This document shows, in pieces, positions 1 through 13,149 of a DNA stretch of 64,000 bases. The notes under the pieces are model-generated. The model ran no database searches. It saw only the letters and a list, made by a program, of their open reading frames with translations, and was not told the origin of the DNA. The stretch spans positions 1 through 64,000 of the forward strand of contig JAUTDX010002161.1 in the NCBI GenBank assembly GCA_030844895.1, given 5' to 3'. The translations under genes were made by a program, and so were the position numbers. This stretch comes from Ambrosia x helenae (Eukaryota; Streptophyta; Magnoliopsida; Asterales; Asteraceae). How positions within the stretch are numbered: position 1 is the first letter of the stretch; the number at the start of each line of letters is the position of its first letter.

Positions 1-2553
1 TGTAACGACCCTGGCGTCGGTGCCGGGTCGCCGGGTCGGGTTTCAGAGCTACGCAGCGGATTCGGATCATAACAGTCTTTACTCTTCCAGGATCCACGTC
101 ATCATGTCTGTTGGGTTACCTGAACACATCCAAAAATAGTTTCTGTCAACATAAAGTTGGTGAGGTCGTGTATTTTATAAAGTGAATGGCCAGTTCATTT
201 ATTGATAATTCTTTTATATAAAACATTCTTTTATAAACATTCTTTTATAAACATGCTTTACAGTTATAATTCTGAAGGGGAAACTATATTTCTATTATAC
301 CATCTCTATTATATATCAATTCTATTATAACTCCATTCTATTATATCGATTATATTTCGTGCCATTCCTATCGATGGTACCAACTCTGATTGTGATAAAA
401 TACACGTTCCTGTCCTCTACTTGACAAGAATGGTTTTGGTCCTCTACTTGGACATTCCTACCCTCTACTTGGGTAAGACTGGTTCCTATCCTCTAGTTGG
501 ACAAGAAAGGAAATGGCGGATACCGTCCAGTACTAGTCCCGTCGTTTCTATGTCCCCTTTTCTATTATACTTCTTTTATTTCTATTGATAATATTTTATT
601 ATGTAAAGCATTTCTAGGTTTAATAAATGACATGTATTCCCCCGAAAACACTTAATAAAACAGTAAAAGTGGGGAGTTCACGATACTCACAGGTTTGCGT
701 ATAATCTTCTATAGTCTCACTTATTACAATTATATGTCATATATATATGGATACGTTTTACGCGTGGGACTTGTTAATTGTAATACTTAGGATATATATC
801 ATATATACAATTTATACATATAGAATTCGGTATATATTAGATAATCCTAAACTCGGGGTTCATTATTGATATTTATTATATGAGACACGACCCGGACATC
901 CTACATCTAGCTGGCCATTACAGCTTGGCACTCGTAACTAATAAAGCTGGCCATTACAGCTTGGCACACGAACCTAAAGAACTCTAGACACAAACTTACC
1001 CGGATGATGGTTCGGCAAGCATATTATTATTAACCCGAGTCTAGTATATCGTTTTATATATCGAATCGTATATAAATAAACATATATATTTTATATATGT
1101 TTATTATTCTCATATTATTATTATTATCAAGTCCGACGTTATCCGTATTATATATATATATATCGTATAATTCTAATAATATTCCTCGTCTAGCTATTGG
1201 ACCGGGTTCTATTTCGGGTGTTGACCGAGTCAGTGAGTTGACTCGGTATCTAACTTGTATTTTCCAACTTGATTATCGGTACCTATAATCATATCACAAT
1301 CAATCATTATATTAATAACCGATTATTAGATTGTATAAACCAACAAATCAATATATTAGAACTTACCAAGATAATAACCGGATACTCCCCGGTTATTACC
1401 CGGAATATGATCAGAAGTTGTATCGAACCGGTATCGTACCCGTCTTCCGTATTTGATACCTTATAATAATTAACACAAAACTATGTTAACAATTATAATG
1501 ATATTATATAATACCAAAGTGATATTAGAAACTCATATGGACCATGAGAAGAAACCCATCTGTTTATCATCGAAACAAGGGAACAGAGTAAGATTGAAGT
1601 CTAGTCCTAGGTTGGAACCCGATGACAGTCGAATCGGTGACTGTCCCCCTCTTCGGAACCATCTGAATCAGAAACAAAAGGGCCACTGATTCGAGTGAGG
1701 GTGTGGATTCAGTTCAGCATATTAACAAGACCCGATGGAACCCAAGGGTGGTTATCGGTGACAGTGGGTTTAGTTACCGGTCAAGTTCCGAGCCGAAAAG
1801 TAAGTTGCTGGTTGGTTTATCGAACACAGACCAGAGACAGAAAGATAGATCAGGTTTGGGTGACCGGATGGTTGTCGGGTTCAGCGGGGACAGTCACCAT
1901 AACTGGTGACTGTCCGGTTCGTTATCCGGAACAGAGGGACGAAGAAAGAAGTTATCGGGTTATATGGGTTGTAACCGGGTGATTTATTGGATGATTATGG
2001 CTTAATATCGGGGACCCGGTTGGATTAGTCTTCATCAGAAACAAGGGAGGAGTTGAAGAGGTGGTTATTATCAGAGATTAAGAAGCTTACCGGAGGGAAG
2101 ACAGGCGGCGTACGACAGCGGCGGTAACCGAGGAGGAGGCGGCAAAAGCCGGCCATGGTTCTCCGTGAGAGGCTTCTTGATCAGAGAGTTTACAATCTAA
2201 ACACACTTGGTGTGTGTATATAATATGTACAGAGAAAGAGAGAGCAGCGAGAGATTAAGAGAGAGGGTTTTTTGTAGGTAAAGACAAATAGAGGGGTGTT
2301 TGGCAACGGGACAATAACTGGGACTCGGGTGTTTGGTAACGGTTATAACAACAGAACGAAAGGCGTTTGACAACGAGTTAATAGCAGATAAGGAGCGTTT
2401 AAACCGAGATAATAAAAATCCAATAATTATTATCTATATAATCGGTTGAAACGGTTTGTCGCGAGATTCGATCTTGAATATTTCATTAAGAAATCGGGTG
2501 GTCAGGTCCGACCCGACCCGTTAAAGAGACCCGTAACACCTCGAGGTGTTACA
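1..2553 (-). repeat. 3' LTR of a large gypsy-type element
   Basis: Long terminal repeat, TG...CA on both strands (TGTAAC...GTTACA). The same sequence recurs at 7045-7194 (stub) and 8229-12300 (solo LTR). A purine tract lies just outside 2553 and a tRNA-Met primer site just outside the other LTR at 7045, so the element reads on the minus strand and this is its 3' LTR. Internal features are an imperfect tandem array around 'CCTCTACTTGG' (about 415-510), a doubled 'AGCTGGCCATTACAGCTTGGCAC' type block near 909 and 949, and a perfect palindrome at 2532-2553. The window begins on the terminal TG, so the outer target duplication cannot be seen. Open frames inside it are short and look incidental. 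Confidence 0.85.
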
Positions 2554-2593
2554 TTCTCCCCCCCTTAGGAAATTTCGTCCCCGAAATTTGAAG
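2554..2593 (-). other. Polypurine tract and conserved gypsy 3' end
   Basis: Read on the minus strand, this gives an ATTTCGGGGACGAAATTTCC-like stretch followed by a G-rich run (AAGGGGGGG AGAA) directly against the LTR TG. That layout is the usual end of the pol region plus polypurine tract of plant Tekay/Del-type Ty3/gypsy elements. It sets the minus orientation of the element and the LTR boundary at 2553. The lineage call rests on memory of the motif. Confidence 0.7.
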
Positions 2594-5500
2594 TATCTTA
2601 TCCTTTATACCCTTACTCTTTAAGGATATTGCAAATTTAAACCAAAGTACTTATCAACGAGATATGATCAGTTCTTATGGTTTGCGAGGAGCTCGATCTT
2701 ATATCAATCTAAGATCATATTAGCAATGTCAATCTGTAGGACTACATCTTGATCATTCTACTAATCACATTTTAACCTTTCTTGCTATAGTCATATTAAT
2801 ACGGATACATGGATTATCTGTATTTTTCTGGTATGACTATTAAAAGTTTTCAATCTAGATCGATATTTCCTATAATATTCTTTTTATCTTTTCTTCATTA
2901 AGAAGAGAAGTAGACTGAATATTATTTCTATATAAAGATGATTCAAACATACTTTGAGATTCTAATCGTTTTTCTTCTGAAAGATTTACAAACCTCCAGC
3001 AAACATTTCTAGAGTCACATATCGATACGATATTCTCATCGTTTGATATTCGGATTCAATTACAATGATGGATTCTATATAGTTCTTAGGAGATAGATAC
3101 GGAAGTCCCTTCACTATCATGACTTGAATGGGATCCGAGCTACTACCTCTTTTATTCGAACTTTAGAATTTACCATCATTGTAATTTCGATTCTTAAAGA
3201 GTAGGAATAACTTCTGGTAACTATCGGATTATTTCTTACAAATTCTATCCTGTAAGTTCTATCTATATCGGTGTAATGTGGTTGACCTCTTGGTTAACAT
3301 CTATTCATATATATACTTAGGAGGTTTCTCAGATCGTTAGACGTATCTTACCCGAAGTCTAAAGGTGCAAGAAAAGACTAATCAACTTGTTGAATTACAC
3401 GGTTTCAACAATTTCTTTTCATCTCTGGAAAGATGAAAGGCATCATCATTGATGAGTCTTTTAAGAAAGATTCTTGAAGTATGTTCTAATTCCTCTTTCT
3501 TTGAATTCTTATCGTTTTTCCATTTCATTATGTTGACCTACTGGAATCGATCTTTCAGATTTTTCTTAAATCATCGATAATAATTCTTACTGACTATTTC
3601 ATTGATGATTGACTGCATTATTTATTGCTAACCTTTCTTTGACTTAAGATTCTTATGATAATGCGTCACTTATTCTTTCTCAAAATCATGATTATCATTC
3701 GGGATTCGAATACTTATTAAGTTAAGTATTTCTATAAGATTCTTTCTTAATACTATTTCGGAATTCGTCGACACTCCCGATAAAAATATTCTATAATTAC
3801 TTTTTCATAAAATATTCTTTATAAAATTCTATAATTTCTTGTATATATATTCTTATAATTATTTCTTCTGGCATATCGGATGCCTTTTTATAATATTTGG
3901 CACTTTCAGTGCCTTCTCGTGATACCTGGCATTTCTAATGCCTTTTTATTATTCAGACATATCGAATGTCTTTCTGGGTTCTATATTCTTTTTATTTCTC
4001 GATTTATATTCTTTTATTTATCAATTTATATTCTTTTATGTCCAAGCAAATACTGATAATATCTATAGCAGACACTATAAATCTATCATTTTTATAATAT
4101 ACCTTGCTTGGAATAATTCTTTCTTATTATAATATTTGATTAAAGCTTATACTTCGAGTGTCTGAAAACACTTTCAAGTAACTTATATATTGGCAATATA
4201 TCATATCTTCTTAATCCAACTTATTATAAGCGAGGCTTATTTTATCGGGATATTCGTGTAGATAGTTCTTGCCAGAACAGTGATTTCTTAAATTATCTCT
4301 CACAGCCTTTAACTCGGAACAGGAAATTCGTCATTCCTTGGCCGGAGAGTTTCACTGGAAAAATGAGCATAATTCTATTCATTTTTTGTTTTCACCTCGA
4401 TTAGACCTGGTGAATCTCTACATGATTCCACTTGGTATTAATCGTATTTTGATATATTCGTTATAGATTATTTTCTTTTGATAATTCGTTGGATTCTACC
4501 ATTTCCGGTTTCTGAATCCATATAGATTTTCATCTGTTATTTTATAAGGATTTAACAAATCTTTCATCACTTCTTATTCATGATTTTCAACTTGGTAACA
4601 CTTGACCGTTTTACCAATTCGATTGTACTATAACTCATGCGAGTTTTTATACAGAAGTGACTGCGAAGATAGTATCATATATCCTTGCAAAAATAGCTCG
4701 GTGACAAATGTCCGGATATGCCTTCTGTAAGGGTCCGGATTTCCTTTGTCACAAGGGTTGCATAGAGGACACGCAACTATATTTAATTTTTACGTTTTGG
4801 TTGGCAATCAAAAATCAATAAACTGATTTCTTTGATTCATAGAATTTAACCAATCGATGGTTTTTATTCTGCGAATATATTCTTAGTCGTATTCCACGAA
4901 GGAATTTCAACTAGATTGCCAATGATATGGTCGTATTCTCCATATACGATACGCTGATAATTCGGATTTATATTTCTTCTTATTATTATTCTTATCATAA
5001 TTTCTTTTAATATGTTCGTGACCCAAACATACTGTGATCTCGATAAACTCCTACTCGAATGTTCCTGTGCCTGTGGCGTTCATAATTATGTTTGCAACCA
5101 TAATTACTATTCCACCTCACCTAACATTCTAGTACTTATTTATTTCAATCGCAATGTGTATGTGTCCTTTACACATTATTCTATTATTCTTTTCTTTATT
5201 TTAGATTCGAAATTATATTATTCTGGAATAAAACTTGTTGATCTGAGTCTAACGAAATAGACTGTCAATCGTTCAAGAATTTGATCATGTCAAAATATAT
5301 CCAATATAACAATCCAATCTTTTAATCTTTCTGACTTGCTCGAGTCATAGGATTAAGATGGTACTTATATTGTCGCATAATCGAGTGAGTAAGAATTCGA
5401 TTTCTTTCGATAGATTACAAATTATTTCTGTCGCGAGAATTCGAGATAATGATATTTTTGTCCAGAATATCATTTAATTCTTGGAGGAAAATATATCGAA

Positions 5501-5756
5501 AATATGATATAGCTGAGATTCTTTGATATACATCAAGAGAGATTTAGATTATGAATCGAAGTATATATAGTTGTCGTTCTTATCGAAATAAAATATCAAA
5601 GAGGTTTATACCATCGGATACAGATATATAATCATGCCGAAAAAAAAAACTCTTGGCATATTTATATAGATTTGAGTAAGATCTTTACGAAAAATGTCAC
5701 TAGATATGGAGTGAAATATATTCTGGTAAAATGATACGACCGTAGTTCTATAGGAT

Positions 5757-5795
<39 letters not shown>

Positions 5796-7030
5796 AAATT
5801 TCTAGGGAGGTTTTATAATAGCAATACTGGTTCAAGTTGCGTAATGGTATTTATTTTTTAAAATAATAACTATTTAAAAAGAGTCGCGGGAGAAATTTTC
5901 GTAATGGTTTATGATACCCAAAATTATTGAATTCTTAATAAACAGGTTTCTTATTTTGAGAAAATGAAACAAAAATAGATTTCCCAAAAATGCTGAGATT
6001 AAAATTTTAATATTTAACGAATAATTTCGGATAAAATCTGAGACAAATTCTGGGGGCTTTTTAATAATATCAAGAGTATCAATACTTGGTTTTATAAAAG
6101 AAATTTATAGTATTGACGGATTTTCTCAATTTGAATAAAACGTCTATTTGAAATTTAAAAGCGGAGGAACATATATATTTTTATTAAAAAATCGAAATAC
6201 TTGATTCAGTATAAAATAGAAATGACTGGGAATGAATTTAGTAAACTTCAAAGTCATACCGAAAAGATTTAAAACAACTTAAGGTATCGAAGGATCTGTC
6301 CGATTTCTGATTAGATAATCGGGGAATTTCTTTAGAAACACAATTTTCGTATGTTTCTAGCATATCGAATTTTAACGAAATCTTGGAATTTTACGGAGTA
6401 AAATAATATTTCAGGAAACTTGATCATAGGAATGTTCAAGTTGGAGCGTAATATTTGTATTCTTATTTATAAATACTGGAGCAACCACAAGGTTAATGAT
6501 ACGGAATCTGATATATATAGCCACTGAGACTGGAATAATTCAATAAACTTATATGAAGTTTCTTGAATCAACGATGGATGATTTATGTTTTATGATCTAT
6601 ATATTTTTTCTATATAAACATATATACTTTTTATAACTTTCGTCATTTCCTATTTATTTCTCGGTTTATTTTCTAGTTTCTTTTAATATTCTGGTTTATC
6701 TTCTATATTCTTTATCATTTCTTATAGCCTTAATATCCTGTAAGATTTCCCAGAAATTAGATGTGCATGTAAATTCACAATTGTGTACATAATTGTCAAT
6801 TTACCCCACAAAGTCATTCTAGTAATATCTTGTAGTGGATTCGTTTTAATTTCTAGTATACTGTTATGGTTTTCACCAACTTTATAATGGTTTGGCATTT
6901 AGGTACCCAAAAATTTTATCGTCTAATATTCTTTCTCATATAACAAATATTTTTCTAAACAAAATTTCTTTTAGAAAATATTCTAGTAGATCCTGGATTA
7001 GTAAAGACTTCAAGACTGCTATTAAACGCC

Positions 7031-7042
7031 GCTCTGATACCA
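7031..7042 (-). other. Primer binding site, initiator tRNA-Met
   Basis: The minus strand reads TGGTATCAGAGC, the standard plant retrotransposon site complementary to the 3' end of initiator tRNA-Met. It lies two bases inside the LTR terminus at 7045. This fixes the 5' LTR/internal junction. Confidence 0.85.
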
Positions 7043-7044
7043 CC

Positions 7045-7194
7045 TGTAACGACCCTGGCGTCGGTGCCGGGTCGTCGGGTCGGGTTTCAGAGCTACGCAG
7101 CGGATTCGGATCATAACAGTCTTTACTCTTCCAGGATCCACGTCATCATGTCTGTTGGGTTACCTGAACACATGCCAAAAATAGTTTCTGTCAA
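7045..7194 (-). repeat. 5' LTR stub (truncated)
   Basis: 150 bp nearly identical to the first 150 bp of the LTRs at 1 and 8229. Homology stops after 'CTGTCAA' at 7194, where unrelated sequence starts. The rest of the LTR (about 2.4 kb) is missing. The element is therefore broken on its 5' side by a deletion, or by an insertion followed by deletion. Confidence 0.85.
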
Positions 7195-8113
7195 TAATGT
7201 AGTTACTGTAGGTTAAGGTGCACCATTATCTATAGTTTCACAGGCAAAAAAGAAATGGCAAATGTAGAAGGTATATTGCTTTCAATTCATCTTTGTGCAC
7301 ATTGACTTGGTTCTAATAATAAGTTGAAAATATGTCTTTAGGGTTTGTGTTATTAGTTTTTTTAGCCAATTAGTCTTGAATATATGTATAGGGATGTTAT
7401 TGGTGATTCATTAGTACAGTAATTGCTATGAAAAAAGGACAAGTCACCATGATATTTAGCATTATCTTACTTCGCACAGGAGTTTCAACTTTCAACTGCA
7501 TTTTGGCAAGTTGGGTTGTTCGCTTGCAGCTTGTCCGCTTGCAGCCTCTTTTTGCAGCCATGGCGGTCTAATGAACTCATCTAGGCTGGAATCAGAGTCT
7601 TTTGTTGGTTCTCTTTTGATTATTAGAATATTACATGAGCTTATAATTTCATTTCACCCTGGTAATTTGGTTTAGCTTAAGTGGTTGTGATGATGATTGA
7701 TGCCCAGAATCACATCTTGGCTAGGCATAACCATAGGATAATGCTAACATTGCTATTGATTTCCATATAGTTTGGTTACTTTTTGTTATTGATAAAAAAA
7801 ATTCAAATTTGCTTGGTCTTAGGTTTTGCGCATACTTACATTGAATTTTTTTCTTTCTATTTGCATGTGACTTCTAGGTTTTATTTATTATGAATTATCA
7901 GGATGCATGTTTGAAGTCCAAATATTCTACCTACTAAAATAGATTAGACATAACACTACTTTGTACATGTTATTTTTGTATTCGGTGTAAACCCACTTTT
8001 GTAGTAAACCGCGGTATGTGCGAACAATACTTTTGTAGTTATCATATTTTGTAAATTGCAAATAGTCTACGTCTTTGCCCCGCCGCCGCAACGCGCCGCG
8101 GGTAAAAATCTAG
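7195..8113 (+). mobile_element. Helitron-like segment, 3' end resolved
   Basis: The right end shows the Helitron 3' signature: a short GC-rich hairpin (CCGCCGCAACGCGCCGCGG), a short spacer, and CTAG (8110-8113) followed by T. The same style of end is found at 19004 and 29736 and, inverted, at 10451. The left end is taken where LTR homology stops. A TC start flanked by A is not clear there, so the true 5' end is uncertain. An exon-like stretch with a CAG acceptor occurs near 7240-7270. No Rep/helicase frame is present, so it is non-autonomous. Confidence 0.55.
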
Positions 8114-8228
8114 TTAGATACAATTTATAAAAAAAACAACGAACAACACCATGCCATGTGGCACAGTACTGTTCAAATCCATACGACTATTAATAGAAAA
8201 TAGAAAGGAGAATTATAAATAAACATAA

Positions 8229-11200
8229 TGTAACGACCCTGGCGTCGGTGCCGGGTCGCCGGGTCGGGTTTCAGAGCTACGCAGCGGATTCGGATCATAA
8301 CAGTCTTTACTCTTCCAGGATCCACGTCATCATGTCTGTTGGGTTACCTGAACACATGCCAAAAATAGTTTCTGTCAACATAAAGTTGGTGAGGTCGTGT
8401 ATTTTATAAAGTGAATGGCCAGTTCATTTATTGATAATTCTTTTATATAAAACATTCTTTTATAAACATTCTTTTATAAACATGCTTTACAGTTATAATT
8501 CTGAAGGGGAAACTATATTTCTATTATACCATCTCTATTATATATCAATTCTATTATATCTCCATTCTATTATATCGATTATATTTCGTGCCATTCCTAT
8601 CGATGGTACCACTCTGATTGTGATAAAATACACGTTCCTGTCCTCTACTTGGACAAGAATGGTTTTGGTCCTCTACTTGGACATTCCTACCCTCTACTTG
8701 GGTAAGACTGGTTCCTATCCTCTAGTTGGACAAGAAAGGAAATGGCGGATACCGTCCAGTACTGTCCTCGTCGTTTCTATGTCCCCTTTTCTATTATACT
8801 TCTTTTATTTCTATTGATAATATTTTATTATGTAAAGCATTTCTAGGTTTAATAAATGACATGTATTCCCCCGAAAACACTTAATAAAACAGTAAAAGTG
8901 GGGAGTTCACGATACTCACAGGTTTGCGTATAATCTTCTATAGTCTCACTTATTACAATTATATGTCATATATATATGGATACGTTTTACGCGTGGGACT
9001 TGTTAGATTGTAATACTTAGGATATATATCATATATACAATTTATACATATAGAATTCGGTATATATTAGATAATCCTAAACTCGGGGTTCATTATTGAT
9101 ATTTATTATATGAGACACGACCCGGACATCCTACATCTAGCTGGCCATTACAGCTTGGCACTCGTAAACTAATAAAGCTGGCCATTACAGCTTGGCACAC
9201 GAACCTAAAGAACTCTAGACACAAACTTACCCGGATGATGGTTCGGCAGAGCATATTATTATTAACCCGAGTCTAGTATATCGTTTTATATATCGAATCG
9301 TATATATATAAACATATATATTTTATATATGTTTATTATTCTCATATTATTATTATTATCAAGTCCGACGTTATCCGTATTATATATATATATATTCGTA
9401 TAATTCTAATAATATTCCTCGTCTAGCTATTGGACCGGGTTCTATTCCGGGTGTTGACCGAGTCAGTGAGTTGACTCGGTATCTAACTTGTATTTTCCAA
9501 CTTGATTATTGGTACCTCGCACAATCATAATCATTATATTAATAACCGATTATTAGATTGTATAACCAACAAATCAATATATTAGAACTTACCAAGATAA
9601 TAACCGGATACTCCCCGGGTTATTACCGGAATATGATCAGAAGTTGTATCGAACCGGTATCGTACCCGTCTTCCGTATTTGATACCTTATAATAATTAAC
9701 ACAAAACTATGTTAACAATTATAATGATATTATATAATACCAAAGTGATATTAGAAACTCATATGGACCATGAGAAGAAACCCATCTGTTTATCATCGAA
9801 ACAAGGGAACAGAGTAAGATTGAAGTCTAGTCCTAGGTTGGAACCCGATGACAGTCGAATCGGTGACTGTCCCCTCTTCGGACCATCTGAATCAGAAACA
9901 AAAGGGCCACTGATTCGAGTGAGGGTGTGGATTCAGTTCAGCATATTAACAAGACCCGATGGAACCCAAGGGTGGTTATCGGTGACAGTGGGTTTAGTTA
10001 CCGGTCAAGTTCCGAGCCGAAAAGGTAAGTTGCTGGTTTGGTTATCGAACACAGACCAGAGACAGAAAGATAGATCAGGTTTGGGTGACCGGATGGTTGT
10101 CGGGTTCAGCGGGGACAGTCACCATAACTGGTGACTGTCCGGTTCGTTATCCGGAACAGAGGGACGAAGAAAGAAGTTATCGGGTTATATGGGTTGTAAC
10201 CGGGTGATTTATTGGATGATTATGGCTTAATATCGGGGACCCGGTTGGATTAGTCTTCATCAGAAACAAGGGAGGAGTTGAAGAGGTGGTTATTATCAGA
10301 GATTAAGAAGCTTACCGGAGGGAAGACAGGCGGCGTACGACAGCGGCGGTAACCGGAGGAGGAGGCGGCAAAAGCCGGCCATGGTTCTCCGGTGAGAGGC
10401 TTCTTGATCAGAGAGTTTACAATCTAAACACACTTGGTGTGTGTATATAACTAGTTTTTTACCCGCCGCGCGTTGCTGCGGCAAGCGGCATTGTAGCTAG
10501 AAAATAGGACAGATACACATGTGTATAACGATCAGAAAACGACGACAACTGTACATAAAAGCATGTTGTGATAATGCATGACATAGGTTGAAGAAGGTGC
10601 ATACCTTTGATAGACACCAACGACAGACACGCAAGGCGGCAACGCGAACTGCTAATTTCACGCCTGCTGGATCTGGTTATGATGACAAAACCGCCATTGC
10701 AAGCGTAGCATAACAAACTCTAATATCGCGTTTCTGTCACATATCAATTATCAGGATATAAAAAAACTAATACAGTAGTTAATTTTGTAACTTGCAGCAT
10801 GCAATTCCATTATCACAACAACTGCAATATTATAAAGAGTATCAAAGTAAGGTAGCACAACAACTGCAATACTATAAAGAGTATTACAACAACTAATACA
10901 GTGATTTTGTGACTTTTGTCCATGTAGAATTTTATACACAATACTAACAACAATAACCACAACCACAATAATGATTAATGGATAGCAAATATGTAATGTA
11001 ACAACATGAAAAAGTATATAAATGGCATGAATCAGTGACACACCAACCAAAAACGTGGTATGCATAAAAAAACGGACAACAGCAGCCAAAGGCGGAAGAA
11101 GGTTGCAGGTGAAAACCTACCATCCGCGATCCTTACCATGCCATCAACGTTAACAGTTCGGAGATATTTTTAAGTCATCATAGTAGGTATAAAAATTTCA

Positions 11201-12300
11201 TCGATTCAAATGAGGCGTCGCACCAGCAATCCAGCATCCCTAAAGTTTGCCGCGCACTCAGCCATGGCCGCATCAACACCCTCGCCTTCCGAACCCGTAA
11301 ACATTGCCACCATCCACCCCGCATACCAGCACCAACGTCATCTTGTCCACCCCCACACCACGTTAACATGAATACCTAAACAACAAAGCATAACAAAATA
11401 AGTGCCTAACGTCCAAATCCAATATTATAAGATGAAAACCCATTTTCCGTTGACCAAGAAAAGTCAAAGCACACTATAACTCCACGAAACCAAGATAATG
11501 GGCAACAACAAAAAGTTCCAAAGTTTGACACAATTTCTAACCATGTAGCACATAATGATTTAAAATCAAGGAAAATAGGCAGCTAACCTCGCTGGGATAT
11601 ACTATAGCATGGTGTTGGCGACAATGGATAGGTTCACGAAATGTTGGTAATGGAGGCGGATGAGTTGGGAACCGACTGTTCACTGGTTCAAGGCCTCGGT
11701 AACGGACGCGGAGGAGATGGTGGTTTCCGGCAGGTCACGTGTTAAAAGACACCCGATGATGACAACGGTGGAGGCGAAGGAAGTACGCAGGGTGACGGCG
11801 GCAGAGGAAGTGGGTAGGGAATCCATGGTGCGGGAAGAGCCGAAGAGATGGTAAGGTAGAAGAGGATTCTGACACGTATGAGAAAGGGGCAACGTGGAAA
11901 CACTTGAAACGTTGGATAGCTACAGTAGATGTGTCTCACACCAAAATCTACTAATTGTATATATATATAATATGTACAGAGAAAGAGAGAGCAGCGAGAG
12001 ATTAAGAGAGAGGGGTTTTTGTAGGTAAAGACAAATAGAGGGGTGTTTGGCAACGGGGACAATAACTGGGACTCGGGTGTTTGGTAACGGTTATAACAAC
12101 AGAACGAAAGGCGTTTGACAACGAGTTAATAGCAGATAAGGAGCGTTTAACCGAGATAATAAAAATCCAATAATTATTATCTATATAATCGGTTGAAACG
12201 GTTTGTCGCGAGATTCGATCTTGAATATTTTATTAAGAAATCGGGTGGTCAGGTCCGACCCGACCCGTTAAAGAGACCCGTAACACCTCGAGGTGTTACA
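8229..12300 (-). repeat. Solo LTR, same family as 1-2553
   Basis: Complete LTR (TGTAAC...GTTACA) flanked by the 5-bp target duplication CATAA at 8224-8228 and 12301-12305, with no internal region. That is the expected product of LTR-LTR recombination. It aligns along its length with 1-2553, with scattered single-base indels. Its greater length is due to a ~1.5 kb Helitron-like insertion at 10451-11970. The array of 'CCTCTACTTGG' units (about 8638-8735) and the terminal palindrome are retained. The 115 bp between 8114 and 8228 is the older flanking DNA. Confidence 0.9.
10451..11970 (-). mobile_element. Nested non-autonomous Helitron in the solo LTR
   Basis: Comparison with the uninterrupted LTR at 1-2553 shows about 1.5 kb of extra DNA here. 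The left edge is CTAG, preceded on the minus strand by a GC-rich hairpin and an A run. This is the Helitron 3' end, inserted next to a T. The right edge falls in a TATATA run shared with the host, so the exact 5' TC is not resolved. GC-richer stretches at about 11180-11370 and 11640-11880 stand out from the AT-rich host and look like captured gene pieces that I cannot name. No replicase is seen. Confidence 0.7.
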
Positions 12301-12615
12301 CATAATTTGAGGTAACAGTTTTTTAATATGAGGATTTGTTAACCTTCACTGATGGTAAGCTAAAAAAAATACAACGGCCAAACACTATTTATTTTATATA
12401 CTTTAAACTATCTATACTATATTAATAAGCATATAAGAAGGGCAGAAATGATCATTTGCCACTTTACAAGCCTCATGTTGTACAATGATCCAATGCATAA
12501 AAACTCTTAAGTGCAAGCTTAGATGCATAATGTACAAGCCCCCTAACCTAAACAAAAAACACGGATACACATTAGGGTTTCAAATCCCTCATTCCTCATC
12601 CGCCCCCATTGTCCC

Positions 12616-12646
<31 letters not shown>

Positions 12647-12647
12647 A

Positions 12648-13074
12648 ACGCTGTGTTCCCGAGTTTACTAAATAAAAGAAAAGAAGAGAAAAGGATATTA
12701 GGAGAGAAAAGAAAGGAAAATATATAATTTTATTTCGTGTTCCCGAGTTGAAAGGAAAAGAAAAGAAACTAAAGATTTTATGTGTTCCCGAGTTGAAAGG
12801 AAGAGAAAAGATTTGTATATTTTACAATTATACCCTTGTAAGATTTTATTATAGGTTAAATGAGAGGGTAAATTGGTAAATGATATGTTTTTAATTTTTC
12901 TTACTTTCCCTTCCTTCCGCTTCCTTCCAAATTGGAAGGATTGTTATTTGAAGGAATTTTCCTTCCTCTTCTCTCCACTTCTTTCCTTTAATGAAACTCT
13001 GGAACACAAAATTGTTCCTCTTTCTTTCCGCTTCCTTTCCTTTCCTTCTATTTTTAAACTCTGGAACATAGTGT
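12648..13074. mobile_element. Long inverted-repeat MITE inside the Helitron
   Basis: The left end ('GCTGTGTTCCCGAGTTTA') and the right end ('TAAACTCTGGAACATAGTG' on the plus strand) are imperfect inverted copies. The purine-rich left half pairs with the pyrimidine-rich right half. The motif 'GTGTTCCCGAGTT' occurs three times in the left half (about 12652, 12738, 12782). No coding content. The superfamily is not assigned and the target duplication is unclear. A (CT)n run (12618-12646) abuts it. Confidence 0.6.
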
Positions 13075-13149
13075 AAGCGATTGAAGAGATCTAGGGTTTG
13101 CAGCGACGCCGTCGCCAGCCACTACAGGAGGTGCAAGTGGTGATTCTGA

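Larger units (their letters stand above)
2554..7044 (-). mobile_element. Internal region of coding-less gypsy-type element
   Basis: About 4.5 kb of very AT-rich DNA between the 3' LTR and the primer binding site. No frame on either strand holds a recognisable gag, protease, RT, RNase H or integrase. The longest open frames are under 100 codons and low-complexity. The tRNA primer site and polypurine tract both survive, so the element looks like a LARD-type non-autonomous retrotransposon, or a full element decayed past recognition. It includes a (TA)n run near 5763-5790. Confidence 0.65.

Noticed and set aside
1695..1982. Open frames of up to 95 codons in the LTR, and the longer 141-codon version at 9709-10134
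   Set aside because: They lie entirely within LTR sequence, differ in length between LTR copies because of single-base indels, and show no domain. Chance frames.
8431..8817. 128-codon frame in the solo LTR
   Set aside because: Covers the tandem CCTCTACTTGG array and low-complexity AT sequence. It is broken in the other LTR.
11742..12062. 106-codon Ser/Pro-rich frame, minus strand
   Set aside because: It crosses the Helitron/LTR junction, so it cannot be one gene.
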